This document shows positions 17,590 through 26,621 of a DNA stretch of 64,000 nucleotides, in pieces; position 1 is the first letter of the stretch, and each line of letters opens with the position of its first letter. The notes below the pieces were generated by a model that worked only from the letters and a program-made list of their open reading frames with translations, did no database searches and was not told the DNA's origin. Both the position numbers and the translations under genes were made by a program. The DNA is from CAZUDO01 sp964618895 (GTDB lineage Bacteria; Desulfobacterota; Binatia; DP-6), in assembly GCA_964618895.1 (NCBI GenBank), contig CAZUDO010000008.1:1-64000 (forward strand), read 5' to 3'.

Positions 17590-18480
17590 CTACTGGCCAA
17601 GGCCGTCCAGCCAGGCGCGCATTTCCGTCCCCACCGGCCCCGGCTGCGCGAGCACGAAATGATGCCGGCCGGGGACCACCTCGAGCCGGCAGCGTGGCAC
17701 GGACCGCACCAACGCCTCGCGCTCCTCGGGAGTCATCACCCAGCTCTCATCGCCCGCCAGGGCGAGCACCGGACAGCGCAAGCGCTCGACCATGGGGGTG
17801 ATATCGCCGGCCCCGTCACCGTCCAGGGCGAGCACGGCGCGATCGAAGCGAAACGTCCACTCGCCGGGCGCGCGCTCCACCACCGCGTGATGCGCCAGGT
17901 CGTCGATCACGACCCTGCTCACCCCGGGCTCTTCGGGAACGAAGCGAAACGCGGCCAGCGCGGCCTCGCGCGTCGGGTAGCCCTTGCCCTCACGCTTGCC
18001 GACCATCGAGCCGCGCCAGCGCGCCGACATCTCGGGATCGACGTCGCCGAGACGCGTATCCAGCAACGCCAGGCCCCGCACGCGCTCGGCATGCGAGGCC
18101 GCGTACCACGCCGCCAGCCGCCCGCCCATGGAATGCCCGCCCAGGACCACGCGCCCGGGGGCAAGGGCGCCGAGAATGGCGGTCAGGTCTTCGGCGAAAT
18201 CCCACAACTTGTAGCGCGGCGGCTCGGTCCAGTCGCTCTGTCCGTGCCCGCGCAGATCCGGGGCGATGACCCGCCAGCCGGGGACCAGGCGCGGCACCAG
18301 CACGTCCCACCAGTGCGCGTGGGCGCCGTTGCCATGCAGCAGCACGAGGGTCGGGTCGGCCGGGCGGCCCCAGACGAGACAGCGCAGCGCCAGGCGGTCG
18401 GCCGGCACCCGCACGGACTCGGGCAGCAGCCCGGCGGTGACCGCCGCGGTGCGGGCGTGGCCCTGGGCGATCAGGTCCAT
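17590..18480 (-). CDS. Alpha/beta hydrolase
   Basis: The 296-residue hydrolase has LLHGNGAHAHWW (oxyanion HG), nucleophile elbow GGHSMGG with Ser about 117, DLRGHGQSDW, acid in AGDESWVMTP and base in PGRHHFVL. The substrate is unknown. Its ATG overlaps by ten bases the end of a truncated TIM-barrel reading frame, so it was once the downstream gene of that one. Confidence 0.93.
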   Translation of the reverse strand: MDLIAQGHARTAAVTAGLLPESVRVPADRLALRCLVWGRPADPTLVLLHGNGAHAHWWDVLVPRLVPGWRVIAPDLRGHGQSDWTEPPRYKLWDFAEDLTAILGALAPGRVVLGGHSMGGRLAAWYAASHAERVRGLALLDTRLGDVDPEMSARWRGSMVGKREGKGYPTREAALAAFRFVPEEPGVSRVVIDDLAHHAVVERAPGEWTFRFDRAVLALDGDGAGDITPMVERLRCPVLALAGDESWVMTPEEREALVRSVPRCRLEVVPGRHHFVLAQPGPVGTEMRAWLDGLGQ

Positions 18481-19028
18481 AGGGCCTGCACGCGCGCCAC
18501 GGCGCGCGGCACGACGGCGTCGTAGCCCTCGGCCTCGATCGCGGGGCCGAGGAGCTCGATGTCGTACCAGCGCTCGTACCCCGCCGCCATGAGCGCACCG
18601 ACGATGCGTGCCAGCGGGATGTCCCCGTCGCCGATGACCACGCGTTCGCTCGCGGTCATGGTCCCCACCTTGAAGTCACTCATCTGCACCAGTGCCACAC
18701 GATCCGTCCGCGTCCGGATATTGTCGTAGAGTCGGCGCTCGATCCAGGCGTTGTTCAGCTCGAGCACGACCCCGAGCCAGGGTGACCCGATGGCGTCGAC
18801 CACGTCGAGGGCCTCGTCGAAACTGTGCACGAAGGCGAGGTCCATGCGCAATTGGCTGGTCGGTTCGAGCGCCAGGCGGACCCGGCACGCCTCGGCCGCC
18901 GGAAGCAGGGCCTCTAGCAGCGGGCGGGCCCGGGCGCTGGCCTCCTCCCACGAGAGTGCGGGATTGCCGCCCGGCAGCACCATCAGGCAGTCGGCCCCGA
19001 GAGGCGCGGCACCGCCGGCCGGATAGAC
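18471..19028 (-). pseudogene. Remnant of sugar-phosphate isomerase/epimerase (xylose-isomerase-like TIM barrel), N-terminus missing
   Basis: About 186 codons encode the C-terminal half of an IolE/xylose-isomerase-like TIM barrel: RLALEPTSQLRMDLAFVHSF, LGVVLELNNAWIE, ALVQMSDFKVG, VIGDGDIPLARIVGAL and YDIELLG. Metal-site acids in LALEP and LELNN and a later D/E pair remain. The usual first 100 residues are absent. The frame upstream of VYPAGG is unrelated and overlaps a small divergent membrane-protein gene. It is either a decayed gene or a truncated product starting at an internal ATG (18983). Confidence 0.6.
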
Positions 19029-19052
19029 CCGGGGAGGGGGAGCGTCAAGAGC

Positions 19053-19082
19053 GTGACGCCGAGCCCTGCCCTCGGGTAAGCT
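19053..19082 (+). promoter_or_regulatory. Putative promoter of small membrane protein gene
   Basis: GTGACG and TAAGCT are 18 bp apart. The -10 ends seven bases before the GTG start, which would give a leaderless mRNA. Confidence 0.35.
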
Positions 19083-19089
19083 CGCGGCC

Positions 19090-19332
19090 GTGTCGGAGCC
19101 GACGCCCCGGGTCATCACGCGCAGCCGGCACGAGCGTGAAGTCGCGCGCGCCGACCGCCGCTGGTTCGTGCTCACGCTCGGCGGCGCGATCGTGTTCCTC
19201 GGGGCCATCTTCGGCGCGCGCGCCCTCTACCATCTCACCGGGCCGCACCCGCAGGTGACGGTCTTCTGGCGCCGCCTGCGGCGCCTGGCACGTTGGGTGA
19301 TCCCACGCTGGCGGCGCGGGCGGAAGTGGTGA
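19090..19332 (+). CDS. Small basic membrane protein
   Basis: The 80-residue product has a charged N-terminus (SRHEREVARADRR), one transmembrane helix (WFVLTLGGAIVFLGAIFGA) and a strongly basic C-terminal tail (FWRRLRRLARW, RWRRGRKW). There is no recognised family. The promoter-like sequence and the sensible one-helix topology favour a real gene. It occupies the place where the N-terminal half of the divergent TIM-barrel gene should be. Confidence 0.55.
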   Translation: MSEPTPRVITRSRHEREVARADRRWFVLTLGGAIVFLGAIFGARALYHLTGPHPQVTVFWRRLRRLARWVIPRWRRGRKW

Positions 19333-19333
19333 C

Positions 19334-21067
19334 TCACGGTTCAACCCGGATGATGCGTGGCACGGCATCTTCGATCTGCCATCCGGGCAGGTTCGAGTTC
19401 GAGGTCCACACGGCACCGGCGGCGTCGAAATCGATCTCGCGCGTATAGGTGACACGGGTCGGGAGCGGGTAGACCGTGAACCGCTCGCTCGCCGGCTCGA
19501 AGCGGATGAGCGTGTCGGACTGCGTACCGCAGATCCAGACGGTGTCGGTACGACGGTCGACGTTGAGCGCGTACGGGGTCTCCGTGCCGCGGGGGTCGAT
19601 GGGCAGCTCCCAGGTGCGGAACGCCCGCGTGTGCGGGTCGTAGTGGCCGAGCACCCCCGAGCTGAAGCCGGGGATCCAGAGCGTCCCGCGCGAGTCGAAG
19701 CGCAGCCGGCGCGGCGCCGCGAACGGGGTGTCGATCAACTCGATCGCGCCCGTCTCCGGATCCAGCCAGCCGATCCGGCTCGCATTCAGCTGGCTGAACC
19801 ACACGCCGCCGTCGGGTGCGATGTCGATGCCGTACGGTACGGGCAGCGCCGGCCCGTCACCGGCGCGTTCCGGATCGAGCGTCACCCATCGTCCCAGCCA
19901 GAGGACCCACGGCACCGCTCGCACGGCGAAGGTCTCGCCCCAGCTGCGCGACGGCAGGCGGTAGGTCTGGCGCGCACCGGTCTTCGGATCGAGCATGGCG
20001 ACGTGGTTCGAGACGGCGAGCGTGTACCAGGCGCGCCCGGCCGCGTCGAAACGCAGCGTGTGCGGGTAGAGCCCCTCCTCCTGCTCCCACACCGTGAAGT
20101 ACTCGCTCGCCGGGTCGAAGCGGGCCATCTTGTTGCCGAGCGCCAGCGTCATCCACACACTGCCGTCGGGCGCCACCTGCACGCTGTGGGGGCCCACATG
20201 CGCGTCGGCGTTGATCGGGATGGGCTGGCTGGTGGAGAACACCCCGCCGGGGGGCGAGTCACCGCGCGGGATAGCGAACGTCCGCCGCTCACTCGTGCGC
20301 GGATCCAGCCGGACCAGCGTGTCCTCGGTCATGTCGACGGCGTACACGTGCCCGTCCGGATGGACAGCCACGTCGTGCTGAAACGACGCCATCGTACCGA
20401 CCTCCCACTCGGTGACCACCGCCCGCATGGCCGTCGCGTCCGGCGCGGGCGGCGGGGAGAAGCGCTCGCCCAGCGCGGGCACGTAGGAGGCCTCGTCGTA
20501 GGCCGCGTTGAGGGCCTCGGGGAGCACCGCGCGCACCCGGCTCGACAGGACGGCGCCCATACGCGCCATCAGCGCGAACACCTTGCGCCACTGTTCGGGA
20601 TCGCGCTGGACGCGCGTCGCCCAGTTGCCCTGCTGGTGACAGAAGGTGCACTGCCGGCGGAACTCCTCGCGCGCGGCATCGTCGGGGAGACGCGCCATCG
20701 CAAGCGCGAGCCATCGGTTGGCCGGCAGCTGCCAGGCAAGCTCGCGCGGGTCGGTCTCGCGCTCCATCACCAGCGCGAGCGGCGGCGGCACGCTGCCATC
20801 GAGCCCGACCGTGAGCGTACGATCACGGTACCCGGGGCGGCGCGCCCGCACGTGGTAGATGCCCGGCTCCAGCGCCGGCAGGGTGAACCGCCCGGCCGCA
20901 TCGGCGTACACGGTGGTCGCGCGGGCGAGCGTGGTGTGGCGGGCGGTCACGAACGCGCCGGCCACCGGCTGGCCCGCGTCGTCGGTGACCCGTCCGCTCG
21001 GGACCGAGGTGGCCGCGGACGCGCTCACGGCCAGGGCGAGCCACGCGAGCGCACGGCCCGCGTTCAT
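19334..21067 (-). CDS. Exported carboxypeptidase-regulatory / c-haem / Vgb-like beta-propeller protein
   Basis: The 577-residue protein starts with a signal peptide (ending near residue 19). A carboxypeptidase-regulatory-like beta-sandwich at about 20-95 includes GRVTDDAGQPVAGAFV. A short helical segment with one haem c motif CTFCH (140-144) follows. From about 210 to the end lie repeats of the type VAPDGSVWMT and PDGGVWFS, as in virginiamycin-B-lyase or NHL propellers. It may be a periplasmic electron-transfer or sensor protein; enzymatic activity is not shown. Its ATG overlaps the stop of the preceding lipoprotein gene. Confidence 0.85.
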   Translation of the reverse strand: MNAGRALAWLALAVSASAATSVPSGRVTDDAGQPVAGAFVTARHTTLARATTVYADAAGRFTLPALEPGIYHVRARRPGYRDRTLTVGLDGSVPPPLALVMERETDPRELAWQLPANRWLALAMARLPDDAAREEFRRQCTFCHQQGNWATRVQRDPEQWRKVFALMARMGAVLSSRVRAVLPEALNAAYDEASYVPALGERFSPPPAPDATAMRAVVTEWEVGTMASFQHDVAVHPDGHVYAVDMTEDTLVRLDPRTSERRTFAIPRGDSPPGGVFSTSQPIPINADAHVGPHSVQVAPDGSVWMTLALGNKMARFDPASEYFTVWEQEEGLYPHTLRFDAAGRAWYTLAVSNHVAMLDPKTGARQTYRLPSRSWGETFAVRAVPWVLWLGRWVTLDPERAGDGPALPVPYGIDIAPDGGVWFSQLNASRIGWLDPETGAIELIDTPFAAPRRLRFDSRGTLWIPGFSSGVLGHYDPHTRAFRTWELPIDPRGTETPYALNVDRRTDTVWICGTQSDTLIRFEPASERFTVYPLPTRVTYTREIDFDAAGAVWTSNSNLPGWQIEDAVPRIIRVEP

Positions 21068-21552
21068 CGGGCACTCTCCTGGCGCGCGCGCGCCGGCACG
21101 ATGAACTCCATGACGTTCGGCTCGCGTTCGGCGAGGTGCGCGCGCCCGGCGACGGTGTCGACCCGCCCGTCCCGCTCGACGACGATGCGGTACGGCACCT
21201 CCTGCGCACGTCCCCGGCAGACTTCGGGCAGATCCACGCCGACACGGTAGCGGCCCGGCGGCGGGTGCGTCCAGTGCACCCGCTCCTCGCCCCCATCCCG
21301 TTCGGCGTCGGCGCAGCGCGCGTCACCGGCGTACGCTCCCCCGCTGCGGGTGCGGGGCATGGCGTAGTAGGCGGTCTCGCGGTTCGGCTCGGTCACGTAC
21401 AGATCCAAGTCCCCCGGGGCGCTCCAGACCAACGTCACGGTGAGCCCCGGAACGCCGGTGGGCGGCGGCAGCGGGATCGGGCGTGCCCGTCCGCAGGCGC
21501 CAAGCAAAAGCGCCGCACCCAACGTCCACCATGCGACCGGCCGCCCCCGCAC
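21064..21552 (-). CDS. Lipoprotein with DUF2135-like beta-sandwich
   Basis: The 162-residue protein has a lipobox LLLGAC (Cys about 20), then LVWSAPGDLDLYVTEPNRE and a segment ending PPPGRYRVGVDLPEVC. This is the pattern of small domains that describe pre-peptidase-like or DUF2135 folds. GTG is the only usable start. It is translationally coupled to the haem/beta-propeller protein (ATGA), so the two are probably exported together and act as partners. Confidence 0.8.
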   Translation of the reverse strand: MRGRPVAWWTLGAALLLGACGRARPIPLPPPTGVPGLTVTLVWSAPGDLDLYVTEPNRETAYYAMPRTRSGGAYAGDARCADAERDGGEERVHWTHPPPGRYRVGVDLPEVCRGRAQEVPYRIVVERDGRVDTVAGRAHLAEREPNVMEFIVPARARQESAR

Positions 21553-21647
21553 GGGCCCATGGGTACCAGGCGCTGGTGGCGAAGCTCAAGAACCCCGGGA
21601 TACGACCGTACACCCGCTCCGGCTTCGCTCGGGCCGGGGGCCGGGCT

Positions 21648-23654
21648 ATGATGCCGGCCGTGGACGCGGACTTCCTCGACATCCGGACACACGGCTTCGC
21701 CCGCGTGGCGGTGTGCGTCCCCGAGGTCCTCGTCGCCGACCCGGCCTTCAACGCCGACGCCCATGTGCGGGTGCTACGCGACGTACACGCGGCCGGTGCG
21801 CAGTACGCGCTGTGCCCCGAGCTCGGCCTGTCGTCCTACAGCTGCGGCGACCTCTTCTTCCAGGAGCCGCTCCTGGCCGGGACGCTCGCCGCACTGGCCC
21901 GCGTCGCGGAGGCCACGGCGGACTGGAACCTGCTCTTCTCCGTCGGCGCGCCCCTGGTAGTGGACGGCCTCCTCTTCAACTGCGCGGTCACGCTCTACCA
22001 CGGCCGCCCGGTCGCGGTAGCGCCCAAAGCCTTCCCGCCCAACTATCGCGAGTTCTACGAGCTACGCTGGTTCCACCCCGCCGCCGACGCGCGCAGCACC
22101 GAGACGACGCTGCTCGATGTCACGGTCCCCTTCGGCACCGACGTGCTGATCGCCGCCACGCATCTTCCCGGCTTCGTGCTCCACACCGACATCTGCGAGG
22201 ACCTGTGGACACCGGTGCCCCCAGGCACCATCGCGGCGCTCTCGGGCGCGACCGTGCTCGCCAACCTGTCGGCCTCCAACATCACGGTCGGCAAGTGGGA
22301 GTACCGCCAGCAGCTGGTCACCACCTCCGCCGCCAAGAACCTAGCCGTACAGCTCTACAGCGCCGCGGGCTTCGGCGAGTCGACGGCCGACCTCGCCTGG
22401 GACGGCCACGGGCTGGTCGCCGAACGCGGCGAGCTGGTGGGCGAGACGGCGCGCTTCGTCATCGGCGGCACGCACACGGTGGTCGACATCGACCTGCGCG
22501 CGCTCGCCGAAGACCGCCTGCGGCAGAGTTCGTGGGGCCAGAACGCGCGCATGCACGCCCGCGCGCTGCGCACCGTCCCCGTCGGCAGCCACGACGACGA
22601 GCGACCGGCACGCCTCTATCACACCTTCCGCCGCACGATCGCCCCGCACCCGTTCGTGCCCAGCGACCCCGCCCAGCGCGATCTCCGCTGCCGGGAGGTG
22701 TTCCTGATCAAAGCCACCGCCCTCGCCCGCCGCCTCCTGACCCTGCCGGAGGACGCGCGCCGCGTCGTGCTCGGCATCTCCGGCGGCCAGGACTCGACCG
22801 AAGCGCTGCTGGTGGCGGTGCACGCCATGGATCGGCTCGGGTTGCCGCGGACCCGCGTGCTGGGCGTCACCATGCCGGGCTTCGGCACGTCGACCCGCAC
22901 GTACGAGAACGCGTGCGCCCTGGTCCGCGCGCTCGGCGCGACGCTACGCGAGATCGACATCACGAAGATCGCCGGCGACGTGTTCGCAGCTATCGGCCAG
23001 GATCCGCAGGTCGAGGACGTCACCTTCGAGAACGTGCAGGCGTGGGCGCGCAAGTTCCTGCTGTTCGCGCTCGCCTCCCGCGAGGGCGGCATCGACCTCG
23101 GCACCGGCGACCTGTCCGAGCTGGCCCTCGGCTGGTCCACCTACGGCGGCGACCACATGTCGCACTACGGCATCAACGCCGGCGTGCCGAAGACGCTCGT
23201 CTCGGAGCTGATCCGCTGGGCCGCCGACGCGATCTTCGCGGACGAGCCCCGGGTGGCCGGCGTCCTGCGCTCGGTCCTCGACACGCCCATCAGCCCCGAG
23301 CTGCGCCGTCTCGGCGCCGGCGGCGAGATCGCGCAGCGCTCGGAAGACCTGATCGGCCCCTACGAGCTGCACGACTTCTTCCTCTACTACTTGTTGCGTT
23401 TCGGGTTCGGTCCCCGGCGCATCGCCCGCATGGCGCTGCACGCATTCGACGGGCGCTACACGCTGGCGGAGATCCGCCGCTGGCTGCTGGTATTCTTGGA
23501 GCGCTTCTTCGCCAGCCAGTTCAAGCGCGATTGCGTGCCCGACGCTCCCAAGGTGGGCTCGGGTGGCTCTCTCTCGCCGCGTGGTGACTGGCGCATGCCC
23601 GCCGACGCCTCGGTCACTGCCTGGCGTGCCGAGGCGGAGCGCCTGCCGGAATGA
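21648..23654 (+). CDS. nadE: Glutamine-dependent NAD+ synthetase
   Basis: Makes NAD+ from deamido-NAD, ATP and glutamine. The N-terminal nitrilase-type glutaminase domain shows catalytic Glu in LCPELGLSSYSCGD, Lys in VAPKAFPPNYREFYE and Cys in HTDICEDLW. The C-terminal synthetase domain has the PP-loop SGGQDS at about 378-383 and the ammonia-channel region beyond. The length (668) suits the two-domain form. Two adjacent ATGs and a GTG at 21660 are possible starts. TATGAT at 21647-21652 would favour the GTG if it is a -10. Confidence 0.94.
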   Translation: MMPAVDADFLDIRTHGFARVAVCVPEVLVADPAFNADAHVRVLRDVHAAGAQYALCPELGLSSYSCGDLFFQEPLLAGTLAALARVAEATADWNLLFSVGAPLVVDGLLFNCAVTLYHGRPVAVAPKAFPPNYREFYELRWFHPAADARSTETTLLDVTVPFGTDVLIAATHLPGFVLHTDICEDLWTPVPPGTIAALSGATVLANLSASNITVGKWEYRQQLVTTSAAKNLAVQLYSAAGFGESTADLAWDGHGLVAERGELVGETARFVIGGTHTVVDIDLRALAEDRLRQSSWGQNARMHARALRTVPVGSHDDERPARLYHTFRRTIAPHPFVPSDPAQRDLRCREVFLIKATALARRLLTLPEDARRVVLGISGGQDSTEALLVAVHAMDRLGLPRTRVLGVTMPGFGTSTRTYENACALVRALGATLREIDITKIAGDVFAAIGQDPQVEDVTFENVQAWARKFLLFALASREGGIDLGTGDLSELALGWSTYGGDHMSHYGINAGVPKTLVSELIRWAADAIFADEPRVAGVLRSVLDTPISPELRRLGAGGEIAQRSEDLIGPYELHDFFLYYLLRFGFGPRRIARMALHAFDGRYTLAEIRRWLLVFLERFFASQFKRDCVPDAPKVGSGGSLSPRGDWRMPADASVTAWRAEAERLPE

Positions 23655-23656
23655 CC

Positions 23657-23875
23657 TCAGCCGCCGCGGAAGACGATCAGCCCGTGCGTCGGGTCGTAGG
23701 GCGAGACGGCGATCGTCACCCGATCCCCGGGGATGACGCGGATGTGGTAGCGCCGCATCCGACCCCCGATCTTGGCGAGGAAGTCCATGCCGTTGTCACC
23801 CTTGACGCGGTAGTTCCCACCGGCGAGCGCCTCGGTGATCGTCCCCTTGATCTGGATCAGGTCATCGCGAGCCAA
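23657..23875 (-). CDS. infA: Translation initiation factor IF-1
   Basis: A 72-residue OB-fold protein, exactly the family length. It includes IQIKGTITEALAGGNYRV, a basic segment with MRRYHIRVIPGDRVT and SPYDPTHGLIVFR. The start is TTG, fixed by a strong upstream GGGGGAGG Shine-Dalgarno and by alignment to other IF-1 proteins (start-ARDDLI). The gene is alone and convergent with nadE, two bases from its stop. Confidence 0.95.
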   Translation of the reverse strand: MARDDLIQIKGTITEALAGGNYRVKGDNGMDFLAKIGGRMRRYHIRVIPGDRVTIAVSPYDPTHGLIVFRGG

Positions 23876-23988
23876 ATAGCCTCCCCCGAGCCGCGACCGC
23901 TTACCACAGCCCTCTCCACCCGGCAACGCAGTGCAGTGCCTACCCTGCCCATTCGGACGCGGCACCCGCGCAGCGGCACCGACGCCAC

Positions 23989-25617
23989 TCATCCGGTGCG
24001 CTCGAGGCATAGGCCGCCGGCCTGCCGGGGGGGCCGCGTGGCCGCAAGCAGGGCGTCGGCCGGTGAGCCGCGGCGGACGAACAATGCCGCGGTGGCGTCG
24101 TCGTACGCGAGCCGCCAATCCGGTGCGCTCGCCAACCGATCGTGCACCGCGAACCGAGGACTCACCAAGGCCAGATCGGTGCCGTACCGATCGAGCCCGT
24201 GGCGCCACTGCGAATCGCCATAGGCGAAGGCCATCTGCTCGGCGAGGACGGCCGGCGGATAGACCGTCTCCCGGCGGCCGTCGATCGACACCCGCACACG
24301 CGGCCCGAGGTGCCAGATCACGTACTCGCCCCAGTCGAAGGCCACCGCGAGATTGCCGTGAATACCGGCCGCACGCAGGTACGCGACCGCCGTGCGGGGC
24401 ACGGTGCCTGGCTCGATCACAATGCAGCCGGCGCGCGAGAGACCGGCAGCGAGCATGGTCGCCGCCACGCCGAGCGTGGCGAGTGGCAGGGCGCGCGACC
24501 GGACCGGCAGGGCCACCTCGCCACGCGGCACGAACGCGGCGGCGACGAACGGTGCGCTCAGAACGGCCGCGGCCAGGACCGCCAACGCCAGGTGGCGCCG
24601 GGCACCGAGCGCGGCCAGCACGACGAGCGCGAGCACGACGACGTGGACGGGATCGCGCGCCCGCCCCCGCGCGCTTGCCATCCAGACGCCGAAGACGAGC
24701 AGGACGAACACGCCGAGGCCGTCACCGAGGTTGGTGAGCGCGACGGGTTGCCACTCGGCGATCTCGACGCGGCGGACAGCGAGCGTCTCGGCAAAGAAGC
24801 GCCACAGGGTCACCCCGTACGGCGAGGCCAACGCCGCCGGCGCGTGCAGCGCGAGCACACCGGCGATCACCCACGTCATCCGTCGGCTCGGAGTCCCGCG
24901 CGCCAGTGCGGGAGGGAGCCGCCAACCGATCTCCCGGCACGCAACCTGCGCCAACCGAAGGCTGCCCCACGCGCACAGCACGCCGAGGCCGGCGACGACG
25001 CCACCGTGCAGGTTCACCCAGAGCGCGGTGAGGAGCGGCGTGCAGACGAGCCAGCGCCCATCGCCGTCGTCGGCGCGGGCCAGCGCGGCGACCAGCACGG
25101 TGAAGGCCGCGAAGGTGTACAGCTGTGGGCGCACGGTGACGAACCAGGGAAACCCGCCGACGACCACCAACGCCGCCACCGCGGCGATCGCGAACGGCGC
25201 ACCACCGGCCCGCGACACCTGGAGCCCGATCACGCTCAGCATCCCGACCAGCAGGAGAAGGCGCAGCGCCACCAACCCGCCCGGCCCGGCGGCCTGGAAG
25301 GCGAGGTAGGCCACGGCGTCGCTCAACCACTCGTGGTTGACAATCGATGCCCCCGGGGCGGTATACGAGAATGGGTCTGCACGCGGAAACCCCTCGGTCA
25401 GGGTCAGCCGCCCCATGGCCAGATGTCCCCACAGATCGGGATCGGCCATCGTGTGCAGGGTGAGCGCGGCCACCACACCGCACAACGCCAGGCCGAGCCA
25501 CCACCCGGCCGGCCGTTTCTGGAGTCCGCCCACGCCCGAACCAAGCAACTGCCGTGCCGACGGCCGGTGGCCGTCCTGCCCCCCGGGGCCCGGCAGGATC
25601 GTCACCGGTTGCGACAA
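23989..25617 (-). CDS. Polytopic membrane protein, GT-C glycosyltransferase-like
   Basis: A protein of about 540 residues with roughly ten transmembrane helices. The first loop contains ADPDLWGHLAMGRLT and a later IVNHEWLSDAVAYLA, an acidic/aromatic luminal loop typical of a family of GT-C-like membrane proteins. A soluble C-terminal tail includes VAFDWGEYVIWHLGP and VSIDGRRETVY. The donor would be a polyprenyl-linked sugar if it is a transferase; that is inference. The start is uncertain: TTG at the given end, with GTG at 25605 or 25533 as alternatives. Confidence 0.75.
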   Translation of the reverse strand: MSQPVTILPGPGGQDGHRPSARQLLGSGVGGLQKRPAGWWLGLALCGVVAALTLHTMADPDLWGHLAMGRLTLTEGFPRADPFSYTAPGASIVNHEWLSDAVAYLAFQAAGPGGLVALRLLLLVGMLSVIGLQVSRAGGAPFAIAAVAALVVVGGFPWFVTVRPQLYTFAAFTVLVAALARADDGDGRWLVCTPLLTALWVNLHGGVVAGLGVLCAWGSLRLAQVACREIGWRLPPALARGTPSRRMTWVIAGVLALHAPAALASPYGVTLWRFFAETLAVRRVEIAEWQPVALTNLGDGLGVFVLLVFGVWMASARGRARDPVHVVVLALVVLAALGARRHLALAVLAAAVLSAPFVAAAFVPRGEVALPVRSRALPLATLGVAATMLAAGLSRAGCIVIEPGTVPRTAVAYLRAAGIHGNLAVAFDWGEYVIWHLGPRVRVSIDGRRETVYPPAVLAEQMAFAYGDSQWRHGLDRYGTDLALVSPRFAVHDRLASAPDWRLAYDDATAALFVRRGSPADALLAATRPPRQAGGLCLERTG

Positions 25618-25679
25618 AGTTGCCGCCCTCCCCGGGGGGCTGTTGCTCCGCCCCGACCGCCACGGTAGAGCGCCGCCCC

Positions 25680-26621
25680 GTGGAAGCTGCCAGGTGCGCC
25701 GTGTGCGACCTCGCCCCCGGGGGGCGCGTGTTCACCGCCCGGGACTACCTGACCGGTGACGGCTTCGACGTCGTCCGGTGCCCGCGCTGCGCACTGGCCT
25801 TCCTGAGCCCGCGCCCCACCGCGCGCGAGCTGGCGCGCTACTACCCACCCATCTATTACGGCTCCCGGCGTTCCATCTTCGAGCACATCACGATCGCCCT
25901 GCGAGCGCACCGCGTCGAGCGCATACACGGCCGTTCGCCGGGACGCGTCCTCGACATCGGCTGCGGGCACGGGGGCATGCTCCGCACGCTGCGCGCACGC
26001 GGCTGGCAGGTCGTCGGCACCGAGTTCGGCGCGCGACCGCCGCAGAGCCCCGATGACGACCTCGACGTGCGCTACACCCCACTCGAGGCGTGCGGCCTCC
26101 CCGGCGCCTCCTTCGATGTGGTAACCATGTGGCATGTCCTCGAGCACATGCCCGACCCACTGGCCACGCTGCGTGAGATCCGGCGCCTGCTGGCCCCGAC
26201 CGGTCGGCTGCTGGTCGCCGTCCCCAACTTCGGCAGCCTGCAGGCCCGCCTGACGGGCCCGCACTGGTTCCATCTCGACGTGCCCCGCCACCTCTTCCAC
26301 TTCCGTCCCGAGGATCTGACGACGCTCCTCGCACGCGCCGGCTTCCAGGTGGAGCGGACACGGCGCTTCTCCTTCGAGTATGACACCTTTGGTTTCGTGC
26401 AGAGCGTGCTGAACCGGGTGCTCCGTCGCCCGAACCTGCTCTTCGACTTGATCGCGCATCGCGGCACCCGTACCGGCGCCACCCCCATCCGGGCGGCGTT
26501 GTCGGTCGCCCTCGCCGCGCCGCTCCTCCTGGTGGCGCTCGTCTACTGTCCGCTCGACAGCCTGCTCGGCTACGGCGGCACGGTCGAGATGGTGACCCAC
26601 AAGGCGCCCGACCCCGCATGA
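25680..26621 (+). CDS. SAM methyltransferase with N-terminal zinc-ribbon-like motif and membrane tail
   Basis: In this 313-residue protein Cys6, Cys9, Cys34 and Cys37 (CAVC...CPRC) form a zinc-ribbon-like head. VLDIGCGHGGML is the SAM motif of a class I (Methyltransf_23 type) fold, followed by FDVVTMWHVLEHMPDP. Near the C-terminus ALSVALAAPLLLVALVY is membrane-seeking. Such proteins usually sit in polysaccharide or glycolipid clusters. The next gene, a GT2 enzyme, overlaps by ATGA. GTG is chosen as the closest start to the Cys motif. Confidence 0.85.
   Translation: MEAARCAVCDLAPGGRVFTARDYLTGDGFDVVRCPRCALAFLSPRPTARELARYYPPIYYGSRRSIFEHITIALRAHRVERIHGRSPGRVLDIGCGHGGMLRTLRARGWQVVGTEFGARPPQSPDDDLDVRYTPLEACGLPGASFDVVTMWHVLEHMPDPLATLREIRRLLAPTGRLLVAVPNFGSLQARLTGPHWFHLDVPRHLFHFRPEDLTTLLARAGFQVERTRRFSFEYDTFGFVQSVLNRVLRRPNLLFDLIAHRGTRTGATPIRAALSVALAAPLLLVALVYCPLDSLLGYGGTVEMVTHKAPDPA

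Noticed and set aside
19045..19455. Frame on the minus strand that might hold the missing N-terminus of the TIM barrel
   Set aside because: The translation is Pro/Arg-rich with no barrel motifs; it is a shadow.
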